From contig JAVWVS010000015.1 of the NCBI GenBank assembly GCA_036666555.1, forward strand, positions 1-54,402: a stretch of 54,402 bases of DNA. The letters run 5' to 3'. The first letter of the stretch is position 1, and each line of letters opens with the position of its first letter. Positions 25,617 through 34,455 of the stretch are shown here, one piece after another. The DNA is from UMGS1251 sp036666555 (GTDB lineage: Bacteria; Bacillota; Clostridia; Lachnospirales; Lachnospiraceae). The translations under genes were made by a program, and so were the position numbers. The notes under the pieces are model-generated. The model ran no database searches, was not told the origin of the DNA, and saw only the letters and a program-made list of their open reading frames with translations.

Positions 25617-26588
25617 ATGAATCTTTTCGATTTTCATTGTGATACATTAATGCGTTTATATGAATTAGAAAGTCAAGGGAAACACCAAGAAACGCTATGG
25701 AAAAATGAAGGCCATATTGATATGGAACGATTGATCAAAAGCCATTATACAGCCCAGTGCTTTGCCTGTTTTTTGTGCTTGGAAGAGAAGCCGGTAAAAG
25801 TAAGCCTATATGAGGATGCACTTGCAATGGCAGATTTATTTTACAAGGAAGTGGAATCTCATAAGGATGTGGTTGCATTTGCAGGGTCGTATGAGGACTA
25901 TCAGGAAAATAAAAAAAATGGAAAGTTGTCAGGAATTTTGACCATAGAAGAGGGCGGAATTCTGGAAAATAAGCTGGAACGTCTGGAGGAATTATTTGAA
26001 AAAGGAATTCGAATGATTACACTTACGTGGAATTTCGAGAATTGTCTCGGGTATCCCAACCATAAGTATGAACACCAGTTTCAGGGGCTAAAGCCTTTTG
26101 GAATAGAAGCATTGGAACGAATGGATGAGCTGGGTATTATCGCAGATGTCTCCCACTTATCCGATGGTGGATTTGAGGACGTATATCGGTATGGAAAACG
26201 ACCTTTTATTGCAACACATTCCAACGCCAGAACCATCCGGGAACACAATCGCAATCTCACAGATGATATGCTTCGGAAACTGGCGGAGCGTGGAGGTGTG
26301 ACGGGGCTAAACTTTGGTGGGAGTTTTTTACAGGACGATGGGAAAAGTACTACCCAGGCTATGATGAAACATCTTCGGCATATGATGAATGTTGGTGGGC
26401 GAGAGATTATGGTGTTGGGGACTGATTTTGACGGTGTGGAAGATCAACTGGAGATTGATGGTTGTCAACAAATGAATAAATTGGTAGAAGAAATGGACAA
26501 AGCACATTTTACTACTGGTGAAATAGAGGCGGTCTGTTACCAAAATGCAGAACAGTTTTTAAAGAGATATGATTTATCACAAGAATAA
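25617..26588 (+). CDS. Membrane-dipeptidase-like M19 peptidase
   Basis: I start at 25617 (MNLFDFHCDTLMR), one base after the araD stop; earlier ATGs lie inside araD. The 323-residue protein has the M19 renal-dipeptidase zinc motif HCDT (His7, Asp9), a bridging Glu in TIEEGG, the histidines in DVSHLSDGGFEDV and THSNAR, and a late LGTDFDGV. The family hydrolyses dipeptides including L-D forms. No signal peptide is present, so it acts in the cytoplasm. It is the last gene of the run that begins with jetA, and a strong terminator follows. Confidence 0.88.
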   Translation: MNLFDFHCDTLMRLYELESQGKHQETLWKNEGHIDMERLIKSHYTAQCFACFLCLEEKPVKVSLYEDALAMADLFYKEVESHKDVVAFAGSYEDYQENKKNGKLSGILTIEEGGILENKLERLEELFEKGIRMITLTWNFENCLGYPNHKYEHQFQGLKPFGIEALERMDELGIIADVSHLSDGGFEDVYRYGKRPFIATHSNARTIREHNRNLTDDMLRKLAERGGVTGLNFGGSFLQDDGKSTTQAMMKHLRHMMNVGGREIMVLGTDFDGVEDQLEIDGCQQMNKLVEEMDKAHFTTGEIEAVCYQNAEQFLKRYDLSQE

Positions 26589-26711
26589 CAAGAAGAAGCA
26601 AGTAAAAATATTCAGATTAAGGAAAAATGAAGATGAATGTGTCCTTCGGACTAGCTATCATTCCAACAATTTGTTATGATTATGTCCCGTTTTAATCTTA
26701 CAAAACTCAAA

Positions 26712-26756
26712 AGAGGTTGCAAATGGCTTAAATAAGCGATTTGTGACCTCTTTCTT
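26712..26756 (+). terminator. Intrinsic terminator after the dipeptidase gene
   Basis: A 17-bp stem (26712-26728 with 26735-26751, two mismatched or wobble positions) closes a 6-nt loop and is followed by TTCTTT. It would end the Wadjet-to-dipeptidase transcript. Confidence 0.75.
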
Positions 26757-26762
26757 TGCTAA

Positions 26763-27206
26763 ACAGAATTACCAAATCGCAGACAATTTTACGATGTATT
26801 AGCTGAATTTGAAGAGCAGTATCGAACCGAGAAAAAAGATTTTGCGGTATTTGCTTTGGATTTGGATAACTTTAAACAAGTAAATGATGCATACGGCCAT
26901 TTGGCTGGTGATGAATTGCTAAGAACAACAGCGAAAAAACTAGCATCTTGTGTAGATAACGGGGAACATGTGGCACGAATGGGAGGGGATGAATTTGCTA
27001 TGATTATACCTTGTACAGGAGTAGCTTGTGCAGAGCAAAAAATGCAAAGGATTTATGGAGCATTTCGGCAGGATATTTTCTTTGAAGGAACCGTTCATCA
27101 ACAGAGAATTTCGGTAGGTTATGGCGTGTTTTCACAAATTGGAGATCTTACGAAATTGACGCGGGAAGCGGATGAGGCTATGTACCGTAATAAAAGAGGA
27201 ACATAA
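26763..27206 (+). pseudogene. GGDEF (diguanylate cyclase) domain lacking its N-terminus
   Basis: The open frame begins right after a TAA at 26760-26762 with TELPNRRQFYDVLAE, the very first residues of a GGDEF domain, and runs to the stop at 27206. It contains ALDLDNFKQVNDAYGHLAGD, the metal and substrate loop, and MGGDEFAMII, the active-site motif, so the catalytic core is intact at about 147 residues. There is no sensor domain, no ATG and no ribosome site. Initiation at a TTG at 26856 would remove the first strands. I read it as a 5'-truncated cyclase gene whose upstream part was deleted at the terminator of the previous operon. Confidence 0.75.
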
Positions 27207-27232
27207 TAAATAGGAAGGATGCAGACATGAGG

Positions 27233-27273
27233 AAAGCGGTAAAATCAAGAGAAGATGATTTTACCGCTTTTTC
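27233..27273. terminator. Intrinsic terminator between convergent genes
   Basis: AAAGCGGTAAAATCA (27233-27247) pairs with TGATTTTACCGCTTT (27256-27270) and TTT follows. It serves the GGDEF remnant and, on the other strand, the MFS gene. Confidence 0.85.
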
Positions 27274-27299
27274 TAGGTTAACAGAGAATCATAATGTAT

Positions 27300-28568
27300 T
27301 TATTTAGCAATTACTGCTTCTGAATTAGTAACGCCATTTACCTTATCTTTTTTAATGATACGAGTTAAGATAAAGGAGAAAAATACACATAAACCAGCCA
27401 TTGCAATTGCGTAGATGAACATCATATTAAATCCAGTTTTACCAGTGTATTTATCTAACCATCCACCGACCATTGTATACATGAAAACATCAGGAATATA
27501 TCCTAAGCAAGATACAAAACCGGATACACGACCTGTTTTCTCTACCGGAATATTTGCATCATCAATAATTGCAAAGTATACACTTCGAATAACATAGATT
27601 AATAGGAGTCCAAGTATGAAGTTTACTACAACGGCGTTGACGAGACCAGTGCTGACAGGAAGGAAGATAAATCCTGCAAAAGAAAGAGCAAGTAATACAG
27701 CACCACCAATAATGACTTTAATACGAGAACCAATTTTGTCAGCTATAAAGCCACCAAGAATACCACCAACGGCTTGAATAATATAACGGATACCGCCAAG
27801 AGAAATAGCTAAGGATTCAGATGCACCATAAACATTAATAAGGTATGTATTGATATATCCGAGTAATCCATAGATACTATATGCTGAAAATACAATGGCC
27901 ATTAATACCCATACACGAGGCGCCTTCATAGATTGAAACATTCCTTTTACTACTTCTTTAACACTGTCAGTTTGTGCTTCTTTGGCAGTATCTTCAATAA
28001 CAAACCAGTTTAAAATGCCAATAATAATTACGGTAATAGCACAGACTCTAATTGCCCAAGTGGCACCTTGTACCGTGTCGGAAAAATGATTGTAGGCAGC
28101 CATCATACCAAAGACAAGAACGGCATTTAATAAACCGCGAAGACCTTCTTGTAATCCAAACAGGCGACCCTGTTCGGAACTACTACCCAACATACGAGTT
28201 GCTTTAATACATGCAGACCAATAAGTAATAATTGTGGTAATTCCCATTAACACAAAAATTAATCGGCAGACAGTAAAACTTGGAAATGTGGAAAACCATA
28301 ATCCCAAAATTCCCGTAGAGATAAAGGAAAAGGTAAGAAGTTTTCTTGCTGAAAATTTGTCGGCAACAATACCGCCAACAAAATAGGAAAGAGTTGCCAT
28401 GGTTGCATATCCCGATGATAAAAGACCCATTTCTGCATTGGAAATGCCGAGTGCGTTTTGAATTGGTACATAGAATGTTTCGCGAATGTATGGTAATTGG
28501 AATATTATTCCAGCACCGGCTGCAAGCAGTAGCAGTGTACCATATTTTTTAATAAATGCTTTGTTCAT
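27300..28568 (-). CDS. MFS transporter, YqcE/YihN-like
   Basis: I start at 28568, where GGAGGG precedes the ATG, giving a 422-residue protein with 12 spans. The opening IKKYGTLLLLAAGAGIIFQL and the loop GGIVADKFSARKLLTF resemble what I recall of Escherichia coli YqcE and YihN, MFS members of uncharacterised or sugar-related clusters. It is divergent from the flavoenzyme operon and has the same kind of antiterminator/terminator leader, so it probably belongs to the same regulon and moves the substrate of that pathway. In E. coli yqcE lies beside the ygc genes whose homologues follow here. Family level is firm; the YqcE link is from memory. Confidence 0.85.
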   Translation of the reverse strand: MNKAFIKKYGTLLLLAAGAGIIFQLPYIRETFYVPIQNALGISNAEMGLLSSGYATMATLSYFVGGIVADKFSARKLLTFSFISTGILGLWFSTFPSFTVCRLIFVLMGITTIITYWSACIKATRMLGSSSEQGRLFGLQEGLRGLLNAVLVFGMMAAYNHFSDTVQGATWAIRVCAITVIIIGILNWFVIEDTAKEAQTDSVKEVVKGMFQSMKAPRVWVLMAIVFSAYSIYGLLGYINTYLINVYGASESLAISLGGIRYIIQAVGGILGGFIADKIGSRIKVIIGGAVLLALSFAGFIFLPVSTGLVNAVVVNFILGLLLIYVIRSVYFAIIDDANIPVEKTGRVSGFVSCLGYIPDVFMYTMVGGWLDKYTGKTGFNMMFIYAIAMAGLCVFFSFILTRIIKKDKVNGVTNSEAVIAK

Positions 28569-28636
28569 GTGTTTCCCTCCTAAGTGTGTGTAATTGTGGA
28601 TAACTGCGTTGATACATAGAGGAAAGTGCAATGATA

Positions 28637-28655
28637 GATATTTGTGCGCAATATC
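28637..28655. promoter_or_regulatory. Palindromic element in the MFS leader
   Basis: ATATTTGTGCGCAATAT and one further pair form an inverted repeat (GATATT/AATATC) around a GTGCGC centre. It lies between the leader terminator and the MFS start codon. A near-identical palindrome is at 38327-38347 in the same position before the SDR gene. Confidence 0.5.
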
Positions 28656-28667
28656 ATGTTTACACAT

Positions 28668-28742
28668 AAAAAACGGCAACTTCTATTTATATCCGAAGAT
28701 ATAGATAGAAGTCACCGCTCTCTTTGCTCTCTGTAGTAACTT
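28668..28742 (-). promoter_or_regulatory. Antiterminator/terminator leader of the MFS gene
   Basis: On the minus strand AAGTTAC (28742-28736) can pair with GTGACTT (28715-28709), enclosing a purine-rich AGAGAGCAAAGAGAG loop. The same GTGACTT is the 5' arm of a 20-bp terminator stem (28717-28698 with 28693-28674, wobble pairs only) followed by six T. The two structures exclude each other. The same architecture is found at 28864-28948 and 38233-38303, pointing to control by the GlpP-family antiterminator encoded at 37536. Confidence 0.7.
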
Positions 28743-28748
28743 AGTCCA

Positions 28749-28777
28749 AGTCTACGCTAAAAGATGAATATTGTCAA
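28749..28777 (-). promoter_or_regulatory. Promoter of the MFS gene
   Basis: TTGACA (28777-28772) and TAGACT (28754-28749) on the minus strand are separated by 17 bp. The leader structure begins 6 bp after the -10 box, close to the expected transcript start. Confidence 0.6.
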
Positions 28778-28827
28778 TGCAACAAAAGGAACAAAAAAAA
28801 GATGTAAATACTGTACAATATGCACAA

Positions 28828-28857
28828 TTGACAAAAGAAGTAGAAAGCAATTATACT
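28828..28857 (+). promoter_or_regulatory. Promoter of the flavoenzyme-Etf operon
   Basis: TTGACA (28828-28833) and TTATAC/TATACT (28851-28857) have a 17-18 bp spacer. The leader stem starts 7 bp after the -10 box, as in the SDR leader. Confidence 0.7.
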
Positions 28858-28863
28858 GGAAGC

Positions 28864-28948
28864 AGTTACCGAAGAGATAATAGAGAAAAGTAACTCGTTA
28901 GTAGAAGTGCGTGCACTGTCTACCGGCGGGATGCTTTTCTCTTTCTTT
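28864..28948 (+). promoter_or_regulatory. Antiterminator/terminator leader of the flavoenzyme-Etf operon
   Basis: AGTTAC (28864-28869) pairs perfectly with GTAACT (28890-28895) around GAAGAGATAATAGAGA. GTAACT is also inside the 5' arm (28882-28905) of a long terminator stem whose 3' arm is 28919-28942, followed by TTCTTT. The stem contains many G-T pairs and ends in a compact AGTG/CACT tip. The competing structures have the same order and distance from the promoter as in the other two leaders. About 90 nt then separate the terminator from the first start codon. Confidence 0.7.
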
Positions 28949-29040
28949 ATGTAGAGCAAAATAGAATGTTTGAAAAAGAAAACAGCCCGTAGCAACCCCC
29001 AAATGAATAGAGAATGTGTATTTAAGAAAGGAGTAACAGC

Positions 29041-30486
29041 ATGGCATTGGAAAGAGGAAAAATTGTAGAAGAATTAGTAGGAATTTTGGGAAGTGAACAG
29101 GTAATTACAGATGAACAAGTATTAAAAGAGAGTAGCCTTGATCGCTATAGAAAATACGAACAGGTAAATGAGGTGTATACACAACCAATTCCTGCCGCAG
29201 TTGTATATGTAAAAAGCACTCAGCAAGTAAGGGATATTTTGGTCTTTGCAAACGAAAATCGAATCAATATCGTACCAAGAACTGGACATTCTGCAATTGA
29301 AGGTGGTCTTGAAACTGCATTAGAAAATTCCATTGTGGTAGATGGTTCCATGATGAATAAAGTTATTAAAGTAGATAAATATAATATGCAAGTCACTTGC
29401 CAATGTGGAGTTCCGCTTCAAGAGCTGGATGATATGCTAAGAGAACAAGGATATACAACCGGACATTCACCACAGTCGAAACCACTTGCACAAATGGGCG
29501 GATTGGTTGCTACCAGAAGTATTGGACAATTTTCCACTTTGTATGGTGGAATTGAGGATATGATTGTGGGGCTAGAGGCAGTATTCCCAAATGGTGAAAT
29601 TTGCAGAATTAAAAACATCCCAAGAAGAGCAGCAGGACCCGATATCAGACATATTATTGTTGGAAATGAAGGAGCCCTTTGTTACATCACGGAAGTTACA
29701 GTGAAATTATTTAAATATCAGCCAGAAAACAATGTTTTTCTAGGATATAAAATTAATGATATGAAAAGGGGATTTGATGCACTTCGTGCAGTGATGGCAG
29801 AAGGTTACAAACCATCTATTGCCCGTCTTTATGATGCGGCAGATGCAAGTCTTCACTTTGATTGGGCTGGTGAAGACAATGTGTTGATTTTTATGGCAGA
29901 AGGTCCTGCAGCAATTACAAAGGCAACTGCAGAAGGCATTCGTGGAATAATTCAATCACAATTTTCGGAATGTGAACAAGTAGAACCTATGATTATTTCT
30001 AAATGGTTTGATGGATTAAACTGGGGACCAGAACAAATTGCTGAGGAAAAAATAGAAATTCTAGCAACAAAGAATATTGGTATTACAACAGAAGTTTCAG
30101 GATGTTGGGATTGTATTTATGACATTTATAAAACAGCATGTGATAGAATCATAGCAGAAGTTCCAGACATGACGCTCATGGGAGGACATTCTTCTCATAG
30201 CTATATCAATGGAACCAATATGTATTTTGTATACTATTACAACATTGTAGATTGTGCACCGGAAGAAGAAATCAACAAATACCATAATAGAATTAATCAG
30301 ATTATCTGTGAACAAGTGATTAAGTTTGGTGGATCTATTGTTCATCATCATGGACTTGGAAAAGCAAGAGCAAAATATGTATGGGAAGAATATGGCTCAT
30401 CTTTCTATATGTTGGAAACGTTAAAGAAGGCATTCGATCCAAACGGTATTATGAACATGGGGACATTGATCCCGCTCAAGAAATAA
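29041..30486 (+). CDS. FAD-linked dehydrogenase, alkyl-DHAP-synthase/YgcU-like
   Basis: The 481-residue flavoprotein has an N-terminal PCMH FAD-binding domain (about 45-225; NIVPRTGHSAIEGG for the pyrophosphate loop, GGLVATRSIGQFSTLYGG) and an FAD-oxidase C domain. The late IVHHHGLGKARAKYVW motif (His435-437) and GGHSSHSYINGTNMYF are the pattern of the alkyl-dihydroxyacetonephosphate-synthase/YgcU branch, not of classical GlcD. EtfB and EtfA follow at once, so electrons should go to Etf and the reaction is more likely a hydroxy-compound oxidation than ether-lipid synthesis. AGAAAGGAG precedes the ATG. It is the first gene of a nine-gene operon under an attenuator leader. The substrate is unknown. 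Confidence 0.88.
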   Translation: MALERGKIVEELVGILGSEQVITDEQVLKESSLDRYRKYEQVNEVYTQPIPAAVVYVKSTQQVRDILVFANENRINIVPRTGHSAIEGGLETALENSIVVDGSMMNKVIKVDKYNMQVTCQCGVPLQELDDMLREQGYTTGHSPQSKPLAQMGGLVATRSIGQFSTLYGGIEDMIVGLEAVFPNGEICRIKNIPRRAAGPDIRHIIVGNEGALCYITEVTVKLFKYQPENNVFLGYKINDMKRGFDALRAVMAEGYKPSIARLYDAADASLHFDWAGEDNVLIFMAEGPAAITKATAEGIRGIIQSQFSECEQVEPMIISKWFDGLNWGPEQIAEEKIEILATKNIGITTEVSGCWDCIYDIYKTACDRIIAEVPDMTLMGGHSSHSYINGTNMYFVYYYNIVDCAPEEEINKYHNRINQIICEQVIKFGGSIVHHHGLGKARAKYVWEEYGSSFYMLETLKKAFDPNGIMNMGTLIPLKK

Positions 30487-30487
30487 G

Positions 30488-31309
30488 ATGAAACTACTTG
30501 GATGCGTCAAAATCGTTCCGGATTTAGAACAACTATCGGAAGAGGACTGGATAGTTGACGAAAAACAAAATATAGATGTAAGCTTTGTTAAAACGCAGTG
30601 GAACTGTTTTGATGAAAGTGCACTGGAGATGATGTTAAGGCTTTCTGATTTATCAGAAGGCTTTAACGTCATATTTGAACTAGATGCACTTACCATTGGA
30701 AGAGAGATATGTGAGAATTATTTAAAAACGCTATATGCTCTCGGTTATGAAAAGACTGTGCGAATTGAATGCGAAGAAGAACTACGGTTTTGGCCTGAAA
30801 TGACTGCAAGGCTCATTGCCGAGTATGTGAGCCAAAAAGGTGGTCAAGACGTTATATTGATGGGAATACAAAGTTCGGTTGGAGATAATGGAAAAACTCC
30901 GTTATTAGTAGCTGAAATACTAGGATGGCCTTGTATTACACAAGTAATTGAAATAGAACCGGTGGATGAAAAGTATCTTAGGGTTCGAAATACAGTGGAT
31001 GGCGGGAGCGTCACACAAACCATTGCGATACCATGTGTGTTATCTGTAGGAAATACGCCAAATTCATATTTGAGGGTACCTACATTGAAAGACAGGATGA
31101 AACGAGGGAAAAAACCGATTGAAAGATACTCCGCAGAAGAGTTAAAGATAAAGGCGTTTTGTGAAGACACACAGCCCAAGAATATACTTGTGAATTTAAA
31201 AAATGTGAGTCATCAACGAACAGGAATTTTGATTAAAGGAGCAACACCAGAAGAAAAGGCAAAAGAGTTATACCAGTCTTATTTGAAGGGCAGGTTAAAA
31301 AAACTATGA
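30488..31309 (+). CDS. Electron transfer flavoprotein beta subunit, first copy (YgcR-like)
   Basis: The 273-residue protein has the EtfB fold. The start MKLLGCVKIVPDLEQ is the usual CVKxVPD opening. LTIGREICENYLKTLYALGYEK and DVILMGIQSSVGDNGKTPLLVAEILGWPCITQV form the nucleotide-binding stretch, and SVGNTPNSYLRVPTLKDRMK follows. EtfB binds AMP or, in bifurcating forms, a second FAD, and docks with EtfA. It starts 1 bp after the flavoenzyme stop and overlaps EtfA by 4 bp. The flavoenzyme-EtfB-EtfA order repeats immediately downstream with a different flavoenzyme. Confidence 0.9.
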   Translation: MKLLGCVKIVPDLEQLSEEDWIVDEKQNIDVSFVKTQWNCFDESALEMMLRLSDLSEGFNVIFELDALTIGREICENYLKTLYALGYEKTVRIECEEELRFWPEMTARLIAEYVSQKGGQDVILMGIQSSVGDNGKTPLLVAEILGWPCITQVIEIEPVDEKYLRVRNTVDGGSVTQTIAIPCVLSVGNTPNSYLRVPTLKDRMKRGKKPIERYSAEELKIKAFCEDTQPKNILVNLKNVSHQRTGILIKGATPEEKAKELYQSYLKGRLKKL

Positions 31310-32265
31310 AATATCACGTTGTTATCAATGCATGTGTAGAAAATCCAATTAAGCAAACGCAGGAAATACGGGGGTTTATTAGACAGTATTGTTCCAAAGA
31401 GAATGCGGGAAATACCATTGTATTCGTTACAAAGGAGCAAAAACAAAAAGAAGTGTTTGAAGTTGCATTAACACCATCCGTTATCTTTATTACTTTGGAA
31501 TATTATCAGACCGAAACCATAGTGCATATTCTGGAGAATTATTTAGTCCCTCAGGATATATATCTTTTTTCTAGCGATTTTGCAGGGAACGAATTGGCAG
31601 TGCGTACCGCTAAAAGAATGGGCGGCAGTTCTATTAACAATGGAAGAGACTTGTTCATAGAACAAAATCAAGTTTATGTATCTAAGATGGTTTATTCCGG
31701 TCATATGCAGGGGACTTTCTTGTTGCCCCAAGGTCCTTATTGTATTTCTTTGGCAAAAGGTATTTGGCAGGAAGAATGCGAAGATAAAACATATGAAAAT
31801 CTAAGGGTTACTAGGCAATGTAATCAGGAACAAATATCATTTGTCGAGGAAAGAAAATTTGAAGCAGAGTTCAAAGAAAAGAAACTTGAGGATGCAAAAT
31901 TTGCTGTTATAGCAGGGCGTGGCGTGCAGAAAAGAGAAGCAATTGGTGAATTAAGAGAACTGGTTAAGCGCTTGCATGGAGAAATAGGTGTTAGTAGGCC
32001 GGTGGCTATGAGTGCATGGGCACCTATGAATCAATTAGTTGGGGTATCAGGAGTAATGCTAAAACCAGAAATATGTATTGTGGCAGGGGCATCGGGGGCA
32101 CCTGCGTTGTATGCAGGAATTGATAAAAGCAAATTTATCATAGCAATTAATACAGATGAAAAAGCACCCATTATGAAAAGCGCAGATGTAGTAATTATAG
32201 ATGATTGTCATGCTATTATGAAAGCATTGGTGCAGTGCGTGGAAGAAGGTGTATGCAATGAATAG
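31306..32265 (+). CDS. Electron transfer flavoprotein alpha subunit, first copy (YgcQ-like)
   Basis: A 319-residue EtfA. The N-terminal alpha/beta domain is followed by the C-terminal FAD-binding domain with VIAGRGVQKREAIGELRELV, SRPVAMSAWAP, QLVGVSGVMLKPEICIVAGA and FIIAINTDEKAPIMKSADV. These are the conserved FAD contacts of the family, though several positions differ from mitochondrial EtfA (SGAPALYAGI instead of SGAIQH). It shuttles electrons from the preceding dehydrogenase to a quinone, ferredoxin or NAD-linked acceptor. The acceptor is not seen here. It overlaps both neighbours slightly, indicating a tight operon. Confidence 0.9.
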   Translation: MKYHVVINACVENPIKQTQEIRGFIRQYCSKENAGNTIVFVTKEQKQKEVFEVALTPSVIFITLEYYQTETIVHILENYLVPQDIYLFSSDFAGNELAVRTAKRMGGSSINNGRDLFIEQNQVYVSKMVYSGHMQGTFLLPQGPYCISLAKGIWQEECEDKTYENLRVTRQCNQEQISFVEERKFEAEFKEKKLEDAKFAVIAGRGVQKREAIGELRELVKRLHGEIGVSRPVAMSAWAPMNQLVGVSGVMLKPEICIVAGASGAPALYAGIDKSKFIIAINTDEKAPIMKSADVVIIDDCHAIMKALVQCVEEGVCNE

Positions 32266-33658
32266 CGAAAAAATTTGGCCTATGGAAGAAAAATATCAAG
32301 AGTATTTAATTGATGAATCTAAATATTCGGGATATGCAGATAGCATATCCTTTCCTGAAAATGAAAATGATATTCTGGAAATTGTAAAACGGATGAAGGA
32401 GAATCATAAGGATATTACTATACAGGGTGGCAAAACTGGAATTGTAGGAGGCGCAGTACCGAGAGGAGGGCATATTATCAATCTTTCTCGGATGAATCAG
32501 TGGAAAGAGGCACGTCTTTTAAAGGATGGCACGGGACTTATTACGGTGGAACCGGGCATGAATTTAATGGAACTAAATAAAAAAATCGGAAGAGAATTCA
32601 AAGAAAACCCTATGATTTGGCCACCACAGCCGACGGAAGAATCGGCGACAGTAGGTGGAATTGCAGCGACGGGAGCCCAAGGCATTAATTCTTTTTTCTA
32701 TGGTGATAGCAAACAATATTTTGAAGCGGTAAGACTTGTATGTTCAGACGATTCTGTACGGGTGATAACAAGAGCAAATGAAGGTGAGTTGTTGAATCGA
32801 ATTTTATCCACAGAGGGATTGCCGGGTATATTTAGCGAATTGACTTTGCGGTTATTGCCGAAGCCAGAAAACATATGGGGGATTAGTTTGTTTTTTGACT
32901 CCCAAGAAGATATTGGTGCGTTTGTAGCATTAGTAAAGCAAGATAAAATCAAGGCAGAAGAAGCAAATATTTTAGCTATGGAATATTTGGATCGAACAAC
33001 AATCAATTTAATTGAATCCCGAAAAAAAACAATGACAAAAATTAAAGAAGTACCGGATATTGAATCTCAATTTGTTGGAATGATATATATGGAATTGCAA
33101 GGAACGGAAGAAGACATAGAGATATTGGCAGAAAAGATTATGGAAGTGGCTGAGAAATGCAATTGTGACTTAGATAAGGCATGGGCAGTATCAGGAGAAA
33201 CAGAAATTGAAAAGATGAGAGCTTTTCGCCATGGGGCATCTGAGAGCGCAAATTTGTTTATTGAAGAAGTGCGACGTAATGATAAGCGCATTACAAAACT
33301 TAGTACGGATATGGAAATATCCGAAAGGGATTTCCTACAAGTTCTTGTGGATTATGAAGAAGATATGAAGGCAGTCGAGTTGAATGGATGTATATTTGGA
33401 CATATAAAAAACAATCATTTGCATGTAAATATACTTCCACAGGACTATCAACAATACCAAACAGGACTGGAACTGATAAAAAATTGGGCAAGGAATACAA
33501 AAAAACAAGGTGGCAAAATTATTTGTGAACATGGAATTGGAAAACTGAAGAAAGACATATTAAAGGACGTTTTAGACGAAGAAGAAATAGGTCAATTAGC
33601 AAAAATAAAACTAGAATTTGATACAAAAAAAGTATGGAATAGAGGAAATGTTTTATGA
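32258..33658 (+). CDS. FAD-linked dehydrogenase, GlcD/D-lactate dehydrogenase-like
   Basis: I start at the ATG at 32258, 8 bp after GAAGG; a GTG at 32249 is also possible. The 466-residue protein has a PCMH FAD-binding domain (DITIQGGKTGIVGGAVPRGG, ATVGGIAATGAQGINSFFYG) and an FAD-oxidase C domain ending with FGHIKNNHLHVNI and ICEHGIGKLKKDIL. These are the metal and substrate histidines of the GlcD/LctD 2-hydroxyacid dehydrogenases. The closest functional parallel is the LctBCD lactate dehydrogenase-Etf complex of acetogens. Here it is a second, divergent flavoenzyme in the same operon as the YgcU-like one, again followed by its own EtfB and EtfA. Confidence 0.88.
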   Translation: MNSEKIWPMEEKYQEYLIDESKYSGYADSISFPENENDILEIVKRMKENHKDITIQGGKTGIVGGAVPRGGHIINLSRMNQWKEARLLKDGTGLITVEPGMNLMELNKKIGREFKENPMIWPPQPTEESATVGGIAATGAQGINSFFYGDSKQYFEAVRLVCSDDSVRVITRANEGELLNRILSTEGLPGIFSELTLRLLPKPENIWGISLFFDSQEDIGAFVALVKQDKIKAEEANILAMEYLDRTTINLIESRKKTMTKIKEVPDIESQFVGMIYMELQGTEEDIEILAEKIMEVAEKCNCDLDKAWAVSGETEIEKMRAFRHGASESANLFIEEVRRNDKRITKLSTDMEISERDFLQVLVDYEEDMKAVELNGCIFGHIKNNHLHVNILPQDYQQYQTGLELIKNWARNTKKQGGKIICEHGIGKLKKDILKDVLDEEEIGQLAKIKLEFDTKKVWNRGNVL

Positions 33659-34455
33659 AAATAGCTGTTTGTATGAAGCAGGTTCCGGCGTATAGTGATG
33701 GGAATATGAATGAAAAAACTGGATTGATTATTCGAAAGGGATTACCATCAATTACAAATATATATGATTTATCTGCACTGGAGACAGCACTGCAAATGAA
33801 AGAAAAAGTAGGTGCAATTGTTACGGTATTTACAATGGGTCCCATAAATTCAGAACAGGTGATTCGAGAGGCATATGCTTGTGGTGCAGATGAAGGATTT
33901 TTAATTAGTGACAAAGCATTTAGCGGAGCGGATGTCTTGTCGACATCTTATACTTTGATGCAAGCAATAAATTGCACTGGAATTTATGATCTGATTCTCT
34001 GTGGAAAACAGACCACGGATGGAGATACCGCACAGGTCGGCGGTGCATTGGCAAAATGGTTAGGCATTCCTCATATCACAGGAGTGACAAAACTAGTGAA
34101 TGTTCAAGAATCGTCTATTATAATTCAAAATACTTCAGAATCCAAGCTGATTACGGAAGAAATAGGATATCCATGTCTTTTAGCCGTCGAACGAACTATT
34201 TTTGTGCCTAGGATGCCATCTCTAAAACTAAAGATTGCAGGAAAGAAGAAAGAAGTGCCTATTATTTCTTTAGAAAACATGAGGGATAAAGAAGCAGAAC
34301 ATTATGGGCAAAACGGTTCGGCTACCAGAGTGCAAAAGATATTTCCACCAGAGAGAACGAAAAGACAAAAAGTAACCACCATGAATGGAAAAGAAGCAGC
34401 TAAGTACTTAAACATAATTTTGAAACAACTAGATTGTATTAAGGAGGAATCATGA
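33655..34455 (+). CDS. Electron transfer flavoprotein beta subunit, second copy
   Basis: This 266-residue EtfB is closer to classical EtfB than the first copy. It starts MKIAVCMKQVPAYSDGNMNE, followed by INPYD-like NIYDLSALETALQMKE, DLILCGKQTTDGDTAQVGGALAKWLGIP and a VERTIFVPRMPSLKLKI ending. The DGDTAQVG loop is the nucleotide-binding segment. It overlaps the GlcD-like gene by 4 bp (ATGA) and the EtfA gene by 4 bp. It should form the electron acceptor of the GlcD-like dehydrogenase. Confidence 0.92.
   Translation: MKIAVCMKQVPAYSDGNMNEKTGLIIRKGLPSITNIYDLSALETALQMKEKVGAIVTVFTMGPINSEQVIREAYACGADEGFLISDKAFSGADVLSTSYTLMQAINCTGIYDLILCGKQTTDGDTAQVGGALAKWLGIPHITGVTKLVNVQESSIIIQNTSESKLITEEIGYPCLLAVERTIFVPRMPSLKLKIAGKKKEVPIISLENMRDKEAEHYGQNGSATRVQKIFPPERTKRQKVTTMNGKEAAKYLNIILKQLDCIKEES

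Noticed and set aside
29041..30486. True alkyl-DHAP synthase for ether lipid synthesis
   Set aside because: The motif pattern is similar, but the gene is coupled to EtfBA and lacks acyl-DHAP pathway neighbours, so a dehydrogenase role is more likely.
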